NCBI GenBank assembly: GCA_900555705.1
Contig: USLV01000029.1
Coordinates: 1-9,430 of the forward strand
Direction of reading: 5' to 3'
Length of the DNA: 9,430 nt
Source of the DNA: an uncultured Oscillospiraceae bacterium
GTDB lineage: Bacteria > Bacillota > Clostridia > Oscillospirales > Acutalibacteraceae
Part shown: piece after piece, positions 1 to 6,040 of the stretch
Numbering within the stretch: position 1 is the first letter of the stretch
Layout: each line of letters starts with the position of its first letter
Made by a program: the position numbers and the translations under genes
The notes under the pieces: generated by a model
Databases searched by the model: none
Told to the model about the DNA's origin: nothing
The model's input: the letters and a program-made list of their open reading frames with translations, nothing else

Positions 1-49
1 ACGAGATGTAGAGAGGTCTCGTGGGCTCGGAGATGTGTATAAGAGACAG
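1..49. other. Residual Illumina Nextera adapter (sequencing artefact)
   Basis: Positions 1-7 (ACGAGAT) match the 3' end of the Illumina P7 oligo. Positions 8-15 (GTAGAGAG) match an i7 index as written in the adapter (I recall it as N707). Positions 16-30 match the Nextera read-2 primer segment (GTCTCGTGGGCTCGG). Positions 31-49 are the 19-bp Tn5 mosaic end AGATGTGTATAAGAGACAG. The four parts are contiguous and in library order, so this is untrimmed adapter and not genomic DNA. Genomic sequence begins at position 50. The start of a spurious plus-strand ORF reading MGSEMCIRDR is simply this adapter translated. Confidence 0.98.
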
Positions 50-148
50 GAAGGATACTCTTCGTACCCATAGCTTTACCCACCAGGAACTATTGGCATT
101 CTTTTTTATGGGGAGTGAATCCAGAATCTGTTTATATGTATACTTCAT
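50..148 (-). CDS. Partial CDP-alcohol phosphotransferase-like protein, N-terminal 33 residues only
   Basis: An ATG at 148-146 on the minus strand follows an AAGGAG ribosome binding site (159-154) with a 5-nt spacer. It opens a frame of exactly 33 codons with no stop before it meets the adapter at position 49. The peptide starts MKYTYKQILDSLP and ends with SSWWVKLWVRRVSF. This resembles the N-terminal lead-in of CDP-alcohol phosphatidyltransferase family proteins, where a basic segment ending in (P/V)SF precedes the first membrane helix. The catalytic motif DGxxARx8GxxxDxxxD would lie in the missing part, so the assignment rests on this short similarity and on context. The gene upstream encodes a CTP-dependent cytidylyltransferase, the natural supplier of a CDP-alcohol. 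The gap between the two genes is 85 bp. The protein would be an inner-membrane enzyme moving an alcohol phosphate from CDP-alcohol to an acceptor. Confidence 0.5.
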
Positions 149-153
149 AGTCG

Positions 154-159
154 CTCCTT
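154..159 (-). promoter_or_regulatory. Ribosome binding site for the truncated first gene
   Basis: AAGGAG on the minus strand, 5 nt before the ATG at 148. It is a near-complete Shine-Dalgarno sequence and is the main reason to accept the 33-codon partial frame as a real gene start. Confidence 0.7.
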
Positions 160-233
160 ATCCGATACATACCACTATATTCAGCCATCTTGCCGGACCC
201 ATTCATCAAAAGACTTCCCGACACGCCGTTTTC

Positions 234-665
234 TTATTTCTCGCTATGACTCTTTATCTTCTCTCGAAGCATTGTGGAAGAAATGGACTGCGTATAGGGT
301 AAATAGACGACATCCACATCGATTTCCGCAAGCTCTCTCTCTATACGATTCCATTTTTCGGTACCCTGCCAGTCATCGCCCACAAACATCACGTCAATGC
401 CATATTTCACAGCCGCCGATTTTTTATCCGAATAGTCAACCTGCGGGACGACTTCGTCGACATAGCGAATGGCTTCCACAATTCTCGCTCTGTCTTCGTA
501 AGGGATAATCGGTTGTTTATGCTTATTTTCCACCACAATTTCGTCTGTTGAAACCGCGACAATCAGGTAGTCACAATACTGCTTCGCATGCATGATGACG
601 TTCAGATGCCCCACATGGAACATATCATAAACGCCGGCAGTATATCCTCTTTTGTATTTTTTCAT
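234..665 (-). CDS. TagD/GCT-like cytidylyltransferase (glycerol-3-phosphate cytidylyltransferase family)
   Basis: A 143-residue nucleotidyltransferase with a single Rossmann-like domain, close to the usual length of about 130 for TagD/TarD. Visible motifs are the N-terminal GVYDMFHVGH (11-20) with the HxGH nucleotide-binding histidines 17 and 20, AVSTDE (37-42), RYVDEVVP (67-74) and GDDW (96-99). The C-terminal signature reads YTQSISST (124-131). TagD-type enzymes couple CTP to an alcohol phosphate, releasing pyrophosphate and giving a CDP-alcohol such as CDP-glycerol in the cytosol. In Bacillus subtilis TagD the C-terminal signature is RTEGISTT; here the Arg is Tyr and the Gly is Ser, so the alcohol may not be glycerol 3-phosphate. 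The ATG overlaps the stop of the upstream glycosyltransferase gene as ATGA (662-665), with GGGGAG upstream, so translation is probably coupled. The downstream partial gene probably uses the CDP-alcohol. The family call is firm; the substrate is inferred. Confidence 0.9.
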   Translation of the reverse strand: MKKYKRGYTAGVYDMFHVGHLNVIMHAKQYCDYLIVAVSTDEIVVENKHKQPIIPYEDRARIVEAIRYVDEVVPQVDYSDKKSAAVKYGIDVMFVGDDWQGTEKWNRIERELAEIDVDVVYLPYTQSISSTMLREKIKSHSEK

Positions 666-1804
666 GAGAGGATCTCCCCAATCTTTTCCTTGTAAGCCGC
701 AACAACCATGCTCCTGGAAAAGTTTTCTTCCACATACCGTCTCCCGGCTTGTCCCATCGACATCCTGACGTCATGATCCATCTCCAGGAATCGTTCGATC
801 TTTTTTACCAGATCATCGACATCTCCGCCATGATAAATGAATCCCGTCTGCTCATCGACAACCGTTTCCCGACACCCCGGATTGTCCGTGGTAATAATAA
901 AGCGCCCGGAGCTTGCGTTTTCCAGGAGCACATTGCTCATGCCCTCTCCATACGTAGAGGGATGAATGATCGCATGCGCCCTTGCTATCCACGGCTTGAC
1001 ATCTTTCTGACTGCCGCGGTAAAGAACGATATCCTCTTTTTCCAGCTGTTTCAAGTCCTCAATATAATGGCTCTCCGTCGGTTCAATAAAGCCGATCATA
1101 TTAAATTCGGTATTGGGATATTTCTTTTTGATTTGTTTTGCCGCTTCAATATAATCATCCACGCCTTTATCGTGAAGAACACGGCCGATATAATTGAAAA
1201 TAATCGTATTTCCCTCTACACCGTTTCCGCCCTCCGGATATGGCTGCAACGGATAGCGTTCTGTGTCCACGCCAGACCCCGGAATAAGCCGATGCTCTCC
1301 TTTTACCATCCCGGTGTCAATGGCCAGCTGCATATTGGTGGAATTTTGAAACATAACGCAGGCAGAACCGCGATAGGCAAATCGGAAAAGCCGCATAATA
1401 AAGGCTTTCATGACCCCTTTTTTATTCAGAACACTGCCGAGACCTGTGACATTGTTGATATAGGGGATGCCCAGCTGCCTGGCCGCCACACTGGCATATA
1501 CATTCGGTTTGGCCGTATACGTCAAAACCACATCCGGCCGATATCGTTTAAACAGGGCCCGATAATGCCGATAAAGCTTAAAATCCGCCAGTATATTCGT
1601 CCCCCGCCGATCGATGACGGGATCATCATAGATATAGTCAATGTGCTTCATCAGTTCAAACTTCTCGCCGTATGGACAGGAAATCAGCATCTCATATCCC
1701 TCGGCAAGCAGACTCTCAATCAGCTCTTTCCGGAAGCAATAGATATCATCATCGTTATTGGTTAATAAGGCAATGAGTGGTTTGTCTCTATATGTCTGTT
1801 TCAT
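662..1804 (-). CDS. GT4-family glycosyltransferase (GT-B fold, capsule/PglA-like)
   Basis: 380 residues, the normal size for a retaining GT-B glycosyltransferase of family GT4. The N-terminal acceptor domain contains DVVLTYTAKPN (91-101) and NVTGLGSVLNKKG (118-130), typical of polysaccharide enzymes of the CapM/PglA type. The C-terminal donor domain contains GSGVD (176-180), YIGRVLHDKGV (205-215) and HPSTYGEGMSNVLLENAS (281-298). That last segment carries the EX7E pair Glu287/Glu295, which binds the nucleotide-sugar donor. There is no signal peptide; the enzyme should work on the cytoplasmic membrane face. It probably adds the second sugar to a lipid-linked residue placed by the phosphosugar transferase just upstream, whose stop overlaps this ATG (ATGA at 1804-1801). 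The Shine-Dalgarno sequence is weak, so coupled translation is likely. The sugar donor and linkage cannot be read from the sequence. Confidence 0.92.
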   Translation of the reverse strand: MKQTYRDKPLIALLTNNDDDIYCFRKELIESLLAEGYEMLISCPYGEKFELMKHIDYIYDDPVIDRRGTNILADFKLYRHYRALFKRYRPDVVLTYTAKPNVYASVAARQLGIPYINNVTGLGSVLNKKGVMKAFIMRLFRFAYRGSACVMFQNSTNMQLAIDTGMVKGEHRLIPGSGVDTERYPLQPYPEGGNGVEGNTIIFNYIGRVLHDKGVDDYIEAAKQIKKKYPNTEFNMIGFIEPTESHYIEDLKQLEKEDIVLYRGSQKDVKPWIARAHAIIHPSTYGEGMSNVLLENASSGRFIITTDNPGCRETVVDEQTGFIYHGGDVDDLVKKIERFLEMDHDVRMSMGQAGRRYVEENFSRSMVVAAYKEKIGEILS

Positions 1805-2547
1805 TTCATTTCTACTTTCTCGGCTTCAATTTCTTTTGTTTGCGAGTAATCGCCCTGATAGTTTCTGCCACATACGGCAAAAACCGTCATAAACATGATT
1901 TTGATATCGTTCCAAAAACTGAATTGCCGCAGCAGCTGCAAATTGTAATGCATCTTGGCCGGAAGCACTTCCTCTACATAAACCCTGTCCGAATCTTCCG
2001 CTGCATCCAGCAACTCGGCCTCGTCTTTATAATAAATACTGGCCAGGCTTGTCACTCCGGCCGGAAGCAAAAACGTCGCCATCATTTCCGGCGTATATTG
2101 CGCGGTATATCGCGGCACTTCCGGGCGTGTGCCCACAAATGTCATCTTTCCCCGTAACACGTCGATGAGCTGACTGATCTCATCCAACCGATACTTGCGC
2201 ACAATCCTGCCCACTCGGGTAACACGGGCATCTCCACTTAACGTTACCTGCGAGCCTCTATCCGCGTTTTGTACCATGGAGCGAAATTTAAAAATATGAA
2301 ACGGTTTTCCATATTGCGTCATGCGTAGCTGACGATAGAACACCGGCCCGCGCGAATCCACCTTGATGGCAATGGCCAGCACCAAAAAAAGCGGAGAAAA
2401 AAGGAGCAGCAGGACAAACGATACTACAATATCAAAAAGGCGTTTGCAAAATAAACTGCCGCGTTTTTTTCTTAATATATCATAATATGGGCGCACTTCC
2501 TCGGTCTGCATTGCCAGAGGAAGTTCCTCCCAGGACCTGAGCATCAT
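1801..2547 (-). CDS. Initiating phosphosugar transferase (bacterial sugar transferase, PglC/WcaJ C-domain type)
   Basis: 248 residues with the monotopic phosphoglycosyl transferase pattern. KRLFDIVVS (35-43) leads into one hydrophobic re-entrant helix (about 38-62). It is followed by GPVFYRQLRM (67-76), FKFRSM (86-91), RKYRLDEISQLIDVLRG (117-133) with the catalytic Asp122-Glu123 pair, and FVGTRPEVPRY (137-147). These enzymes transfer a sugar 1-phosphate from UDP-sugar to undecaprenyl phosphate, the first membrane step of capsule, exopolysaccharide or glycoprotein glycan assembly. It lacks the four-helix N-terminal half of the large WbaP/WcaJ type, so it is a short form with extensions of about 30 residues at each end. 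I chose the ATG at 2547 because it overlaps the aminotransferase stop (ATGA) and has GAAGGGG upstream. An in-frame TTG at 2574 would give 257 residues but lies inside the upstream gene. The adjacent aminotransferase suggests an amino-sugar substrate (inference). Confidence 0.93.
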   Translation of the reverse strand: MMLRSWEELPLAMQTEEVRPYYDILRKKRGSLFCKRLFDIVVSFVLLLLFSPLFLVLAIAIKVDSRGPVFYRQLRMTQYGKPFHIFKFRSMVQNADRGSQVTLSGDARVTRVGRIVRKYRLDEISQLIDVLRGKMTFVGTRPEVPRYTAQYTPEMMATFLLPAGVTSLASIYYKDEAELLDAAEDSDRVYVEEVLPAKMHYNLQLLRQFSFWNDIKIMFMTVFAVCGRNYQGDYSQTKEIEAEKVEMK

Positions 2548-3749
2548 GGTAAATACCCCTTCAAAATCTCGCAATAGTGCGCAATCACATACTCCACTTC
2601 CTCATCCGTCAGCCTGGTATGCAGCGGAAGTGTGATTTCATTGACAAACTGCGCGTAGGCGTTCGGGAAGTTCTGCACATCAAAGCCCAGATGTCGATAC
2701 GCCGTCATCATGGGCAGCGGCTTATAATGCACATTGCAGGCGATGCCCGCCTCCGCCATCCGGATGATGATCTCATTCCGCTGTTCCGCCGTAATGCCGG
2801 GCACCCGGGTCAGGTAGAGATGTCCCGACGACTGCCATTCCGCCGTGTAGTGCGGCAGCACCTGCACACCGAGCGGCTTCAGAGCCGCATCATATTTCCC
2901 GATGATCTCCCTGCGTCTTGCCAGCATCGCCGGATATCGCTCAAACTGCCTGAGCCCCATCGCAGCGGCCACATCCGTCATGTTGCACTTATACCAGGGG
3001 CCGACGACGTCATACTCCCACGCACCGAGCTGCGTTTTTGCCAACGCGTCCTTGCTCTGCCCGTGAAGGGAATAAAGCTGTAATTGCCGATAGATTTCCG
3101 CATCTTCGATGCCTTCTACTGTTCGCCAGGTCATGGCGCCGCCCTCGGCAGTGGTAAAATTTTTGACAGCATGGAAGCTGAAATTGGAGATATCCGCAAT
3201 CGCGCCCACCATCTTCCCCTGCCGCCGGGCGCCGAATGCATGGGCCGCGTCTGCCATCACAATAATCCGGCCGTAGGCCTGCTGTATGGCATTCGCCGGA
3301 CGGAACAACGCCCGTTTTCGTTCCACGATCTCGAAAATCCGGGTATAATCGCATGGGACACCGCCGAGATCCACCGGAATGATGACCTTTGTTTTTTCCG
3401 TGATGGCCGCTTCCAGCGCTTCATAATCCATTTCAAAGGCGCCTGCCTGCGTATCCACCAGAACAAGCCTGGCCCCTACGTGGCAGACAACCGACGCAGA
3501 GGCTGTATATGTATAGGCAGAGGTGATGACTTCGTCTCCCTCGCCAACGCCCAGGACCCGGAGTGCCATTTCTGCACAGGCGGTCTGGGAGTTGAGGCAA
3601 ACGCACTGCGCAGTTCCCACATAATCGGCTACCAGCCGCTCCAGCTGTTTTGTTCTGGGGCCGGTGGTAATCCAGCCCGATCGCAGCGCCTCGGCGACCT
3701 CCTGCACTTCCAGCTCCGATATATCCGGAGGAGAAAACGGTATTTTCAT
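2544..3749 (-). CDS. DegT/DnrJ/EryC1/StrS-family PLP-dependent sugar aminotransferase
   Basis: 401 residues, near the family norm of 370-400. The N-terminus MKIPFSPPDIS and SGWITTGP (24-31) are classic for the nucleotide-sugar C4-aminotransferase branch. The PLP site is visible as MADAAHAFGA (165-174) with Asp167 and His170, and as SFHAVKNFTTAEGG (191-204) with Schiff-base Lys196. HYKPLP (341-346) and LPLHTRLTDEEV (374-385) are further family signatures. The enzyme normally moves an amino group from glutamate to a 4-keto-6-deoxy nucleotide sugar in the cytosol. The 4,6-dehydratase that would make the keto sugar is not in this window. I chose ATG 3749 because GAGGG lies 8 nt upstream and the protein then starts like its relatives; an in-frame GTG at 3776 would add nine residues. 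It is the first gene of the operon, about 80 nt downstream of the likely transcription start. The exact sugar is unknown. Confidence 0.93.
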   Translation of the reverse strand: MKIPFSPPDISELEVQEVAEALRSGWITTGPRTKQLERLVADYVGTAQCVCLNSQTACAEMALRVLGVGEGDEVITSAYTYTASASVVCHVGARLVLVDTQAGAFEMDYEALEAAITEKTKVIIPVDLGGVPCDYTRIFEIVERKRALFRPANAIQQAYGRIIVMADAAHAFGARRQGKMVGAIADISNFSFHAVKNFTTAEGGAMTWRTVEGIEDAEIYRQLQLYSLHGQSKDALAKTQLGAWEYDVVGPWYKCNMTDVAAAMGLRQFERYPAMLARRREIIGKYDAALKPLGVQVLPHYTAEWQSSGHLYLTRVPGITAEQRNEIIIRMAEAGIACNVHYKPLPMMTAYRHLGFDVQNFPNAYAQFVNEITLPLHTRLTDEEVEYVIAHYCEILKGYLP

Positions 3750-3836
3750 CTCAACAACCCTCGATTCGCATGCCACAGCCCGCCTTCCCAGAGTTTGACC
3801 CCTGTGAAAACGGGCGAAGTTATATATTCTCGGTTA

Positions 3837-3865
3837 AGTATAGCATAGATACTAATACGAATCAA
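3837..3865 (-). promoter_or_regulatory. Sigma-A-type promoter of the glycan operon
   Basis: On the minus strand, TTGATT (3865-3860) and TATACT (3842-3837) are separated by exactly 17 bp. Transcription would start near 3830, leaving a leader of about 80 nt before the aminotransferase ATG at 3749. I see no convincing riboswitch or attenuator in that leader. Confidence 0.75.
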
Positions 3866-3901
3866 TGTAATTATCCACAAAAATATTCTTTCCAGAAAAG
3901 C

Positions 3902-3920
3902 AAAAAACCGCCAGTTGGCG
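3902..3920 (-). terminator. Possible second, weak terminator
   Basis: On the minus strand the palindrome CGCCAACTGGCG (3920-3909) is followed directly by G and six T residues (3907-3902). With a four-base loop the stem is only four GC pairs, so it would be weak by itself. It lies between the strong terminator of the oxidoreductase and the promoter of the glycan operon, where it could block read-through. The palindrome could instead be a protein-binding site upstream of that promoter. Confidence 0.35.
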
Positions 3921-3980
3921 CGCGGCAGCCGTGCCGGAAACAGGGGACAAACTACGGCATAAAAGCGAACCTGAGTCGAC

Positions 3981-4027
3981 AAAAGCGCCGTACCCTGCTT
4001 TGCTTCAAAACAGGATACGGCGCTTTT
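3981..4027. terminator. Rho-independent terminator, probably bidirectional
   Basis: A 17-bp arm at 3981-3997 (AAAAGCGCCGTACCCTG) pairs with 4011-4027 (CAGGATACGGCGCTTTT) with one mismatch, around a 13-nt loop. The ends are A-rich on the left and T-rich on the right, so either strand yields a GC-rich hairpin and a U-run. It begins 11 bp past the stop of the minus-strand oxidoreductase gene, which it should terminate. Nothing on the plus strand clearly needs it. Confidence 0.9.
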
Positions 4028-4038
4028 TCAGCATATAC

Positions 4039-5145
4039 TCAGTCGAGAACGCCGGTCAGCGGATCGCGCACCATCGGTGCGGCGGGTGTATAATGGGATT
4101 CCAGCGGCACATACCGCTTCTCTTCGCTGCTGCGGTAGAGAGACTCCATGATTTCAAGGACATGGAAGGTCTGCTGATAGCCCGCCCGACAGGGACGACC
4201 GGTTTGCAGCGCCTTTGCCATATCCGCCAGTCCCAGCGCACGACTGTTGTCCCGATAGGGGAAAAGCAGCGGCATCTCGCGCAGTGTGCCGTCTGCGGGG
4301 GAGAAGAGCTGGATCGGGCCGCCGAAGCCGTTTGGATCGGGGACGACCAGCGTGCCGCGGGAGCCGTAGACCTCCAGACGCGCGGAGGACCAATAGTGGA
4401 CGTCGAAGGTGGTGAACAGCGTCCCTACCGCACCGGAATCAAATTGCAGGATACCGGCCACATGGGTCGGCACCTCTACCTGTACCGTCTCGCCGAAATG
4501 CGGGGCGCTGGTAATGGTACGCTGCGGGAAGGTGGATTTGGCGACGCCGGTCACCCCGGCGACACCACCGAGCAGATTGACCAGCGCCGTCAAATAATAG
4601 GGCCCCATATCAAAAAGAGGGCCGCCGCCGTATTGATAATAAAACGCGGGATCGGGATGCCAGCCCTCGTGTCCGTGGCAGATCATGAAGGCGGCGGCGC
4701 CAACCGGGTCACCAATCAGGCCGTCATCGATCAGCCGGCGGCAGGTCTGGATGCCGGCGCCCATGAAGGTGTCCGGCGCGCCGCCGAGCAGCAGCCCGCG
4801 CTCCTCCGCCAGCTGCACGAGCTCCCGCCCCTCCTCAAGGGAGGCAGCCAGCGGCTTTTCGCTGTAGACATGCTTGCCCGCGAGCAGCGCCGCCTTCGAC
4901 ACCTCATAATGCTCATAGGGCCGGGTCAGATTCAGCACGATGTCCACCGCCGGATCGGCGAACAGCTCGTGCATATCGGCGTATTGCCGGGGGAGGCCGT
5001 ATTCCTCGACCGCTTTGCGGGCACGCTCGGGAATCAGGTCGCAGACCCCGGCGATTTCCATCTCCCGGAACAGGCCGGTGATATTTTTCAGATAGATGCC
5101 GCTGATGGCCCCAACGCCGACAATGCCGATTCTGATCTTCTCCAT
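4039..5145 (-). CDS. Gfo/Idh/MocA-family NAD(P)-dependent oxidoreductase (ThuB-like partner)
   Basis: 368 residues, typical for the family. The N-terminal Rossmann fold shows IGIVGVGAISG (6-16), the dinucleotide-binding GxGxxS turn. It is followed by DIVLNLTRPYEHYE (68-81) and KHVYSEKPLA (91-100) with the family EKP triad and Lys97. The C-terminal domain has GGGPLFDMGPYYLTAL (173-188): Asp179 is kept, but the position usually held by the active-site His (DxGxH) is Tyr183. Members oxidise or reduce hydroxyl groups of sugars, inositols or glycosides. The start at ATG 5145 is preceded by GGAGGAGAGGAAT; the longer frame from 5184 overlaps the upstream ThuA gene and would add 13 basic residues. 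Only 13 bp separate it from that gene, so the two are cotranscribed, as ThuA and ThuB are in rhizobia. It is followed by a strong terminator. Substrate unknown. Confidence 0.92.
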   Translation of the reverse strand: MEKIRIGIVGVGAISGIYLKNITGLFREMEIAGVCDLIPERARKAVEEYGLPRQYADMHELFADPAVDIVLNLTRPYEHYEVSKAALLAGKHVYSEKPLAASLEEGRELVQLAEERGLLLGGAPDTFMGAGIQTCRRLIDDGLIGDPVGAAAFMICHGHEGWHPDPAFYYQYGGGPLFDMGPYYLTALVNLLGGVAGVTGVAKSTFPQRTITSAPHFGETVQVEVPTHVAGILQFDSGAVGTLFTTFDVHYWSSARLEVYGSRGTLVVPDPNGFGGPIQLFSPADGTLREMPLLFPYRDNSRALGLADMAKALQTGRPCRAGYQQTFHVLEIMESLYRSSEEKRYVPLESHYTPAAPMVRDPLTGVLD

Positions 5146-5158
5146 ATTCCTCTCCTCC

Positions 5159-5887
5159 TCAATACATCTTCGCCGTATTTTCAAAGCGTTCGGTGGTCAA
5201 TCCGTGCTCGCGGGCATACTGCCGGCCGGCTGCCGCCCACAGCATGCCGCGGCGCATCAGCTCCTGTGCAGCCGGAGATCGGTCAAACACATCGTCGTGG
5301 TGGCCGAGAGAGGTATAAAACACGCGACCGTTGCCCCAGAACTTGGTCCACGCAACCGGCATATCCACCGGCTTATTGGACACATGATAATAGTTGACGA
5401 GCGGGAAGCGGGTGGTCGCCAGCACTTCAATCGCCGGATCGATGTGGAGATAATAATGCTCGCTGCACACCTCAAAATCCGCGAGTCCTTCGACAATGGG
5501 GCTGCTGCCGTGGCAGATATGGACGGTGTAGCTCTGGCCGTCGCCGCCGGGATGGCTGACCCACTGGCCGCCGGTCATAAACTGCCATTCGGTATCCTGC
5601 CGGAAGGAATCACACATACCGCCGTGACAGCCGGCGAGTCCCACACCGGCGCCGACCGCACGGGCAACGTTTTTGGTGCATTCACCCGGGATACTGCCCA
5701 TTGTCCAGCAGGGCACCAGCAGATCCAGCTCCAGCAGCCGCTCCCCGTCCAGCAGGCAGTCCAGCGTATCGGCAATCTCCACCTCAAAGCCCGCATCCTC
5801 CAGCAGTCCGGCGAACCGCTGGGAAACCAGCTTCGGCTCATGGCCGTCCCAGCCTCCCTGAAAAATCAGGGCCTTTTTCTTTTCCAT
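5159..5887 (-). CDS. ThuA-domain protein (trehalose utilisation family)
   Basis: 242 residues, the usual size of a stand-alone ThuA domain, a glutamine-amidotransferase-like flavodoxin fold. Recognisable motifs are ALIFQGGWDGHEP (6-18), VPCWTMGSI (58-66), GLAGCHGGMCDSF (83-95), MTGGQWVSHPGG (104-115), and PVAWTKFWGNGRVFYTSLGH (177-196). The conserved His residues in GHEP, CHGG, SHP and LGHH probably form the active site. There is no signal peptide, so it is cytosolic. In Sinorhizobium, thuA and thuB (a Gfo/Idh/MocA enzyme) are needed for trehalose, maltitol and related disaccharide use through 3-keto sugars; the oxidoreductase immediately downstream gives the same pairing. No sugar transporter or glycosidase is adjacent, so the substrate is open. 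I chose ATG 5887 because AAGGAG lies 7 nt upstream; the longer frame from 5977 would run through the promoter. Confidence 0.9.
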   Translation of the reverse strand: MEKKKALIFQGGWDGHEPKLVSQRFAGLLEDAGFEVEIADTLDCLLDGERLLELDLLVPCWTMGSIPGECTKNVARAVGAGVGLAGCHGGMCDSFRQDTEWQFMTGGQWVSHPGGDGQSYTVHICHGSSPIVEGLADFEVCSEHYYLHIDPAIEVLATTRFPLVNYYHVSNKPVDMPVAWTKFWGNGRVFYTSLGHHDDVFDRSPAAQELMRRGMLWAAAGRQYAREHGLTTERFENTAKMY

Positions 5888-5939
5888 ATGTCCACTCCTT
5901 TTCCATAGCTTGCGGCAATCTATCCAGAATGTCATATCC

Positions 5940-5948
5940 ATTATAACA
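5940..5948 (-). promoter_or_regulatory. Extended -10 promoter of the ThuA/oxidoreductase operon
   Basis: On the minus strand TGTTATAAT (5948-5940) is a perfect extended -10 element, about 50 bp upstream of the ThuA ATG. No good -35 lies at 17 bp; the nearest candidate, TTGTCC, is 21 bp away. Extended -10 promoters often work without a strong -35 or with an activator. Confidence 0.65.
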
Positions 5949-6026
5949 AAACTCCGGCAGAACGACGGACAATCCAAATGGAAAGTCAGACAATTTTTGC
6001 GATAATTTTCGATTGAGGATACGGTC

Positions 6027-6040
6027 TGAAAGCGTTATCG
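6027..6040. promoter_or_regulatory. cre-like site (candidate CcpA operator)
   Basis: TGAAAGCGTTATCG matches the catabolite-responsive element consensus TGWAANCGNTNWCA at 13 of 14 positions; only the last base differs. It lies about 80 bp upstream of the ThuA -10 and about 145 bp upstream of the TetR -35, with the sugar-related ThuA operon the more sensible target. A site this far upstream would fit activation or a LacI-family local regulator better than simple promoter blocking. Based on sequence match only. Confidence 0.45.

Noticed and set aside
31..49. 19-bp Tn5 mosaic end as evidence of a natural Tn5-like transposon
   Set aside because: It is joined to the read-2 primer segment, an index and the P7 tail, so it comes from library preparation.
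21..302. Plus-strand ORF of 93 codons starting MGSEMCIRDR
   Set aside because: Its start is translated Nextera adapter, and the rest runs antisense to the partial CDP-alcohol phosphotransferase and the cytidylyltransferase.
749..1765. Long plus-strand ORF of 338 codons
   Set aside because: It is a shadow of the GT4 glycosyltransferase gene on the minus strand, which has all the family motifs; the plus-strand protein resembles nothing.
3931..5397. Plus-strand ORF of 488 codons, the longest frame in the window
   Set aside because: It is antisense to the oxidoreductase and the end of the ThuA gene and runs through the terminator hairpin; high GC keeps stops rare. Protein motifs are only on the minus strand.
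5096..5908. Plus-strand ORF of 270 codons
   Set aside because: It is antisense to the ThuA gene and lacks a ribosome binding site or recognisable domain.
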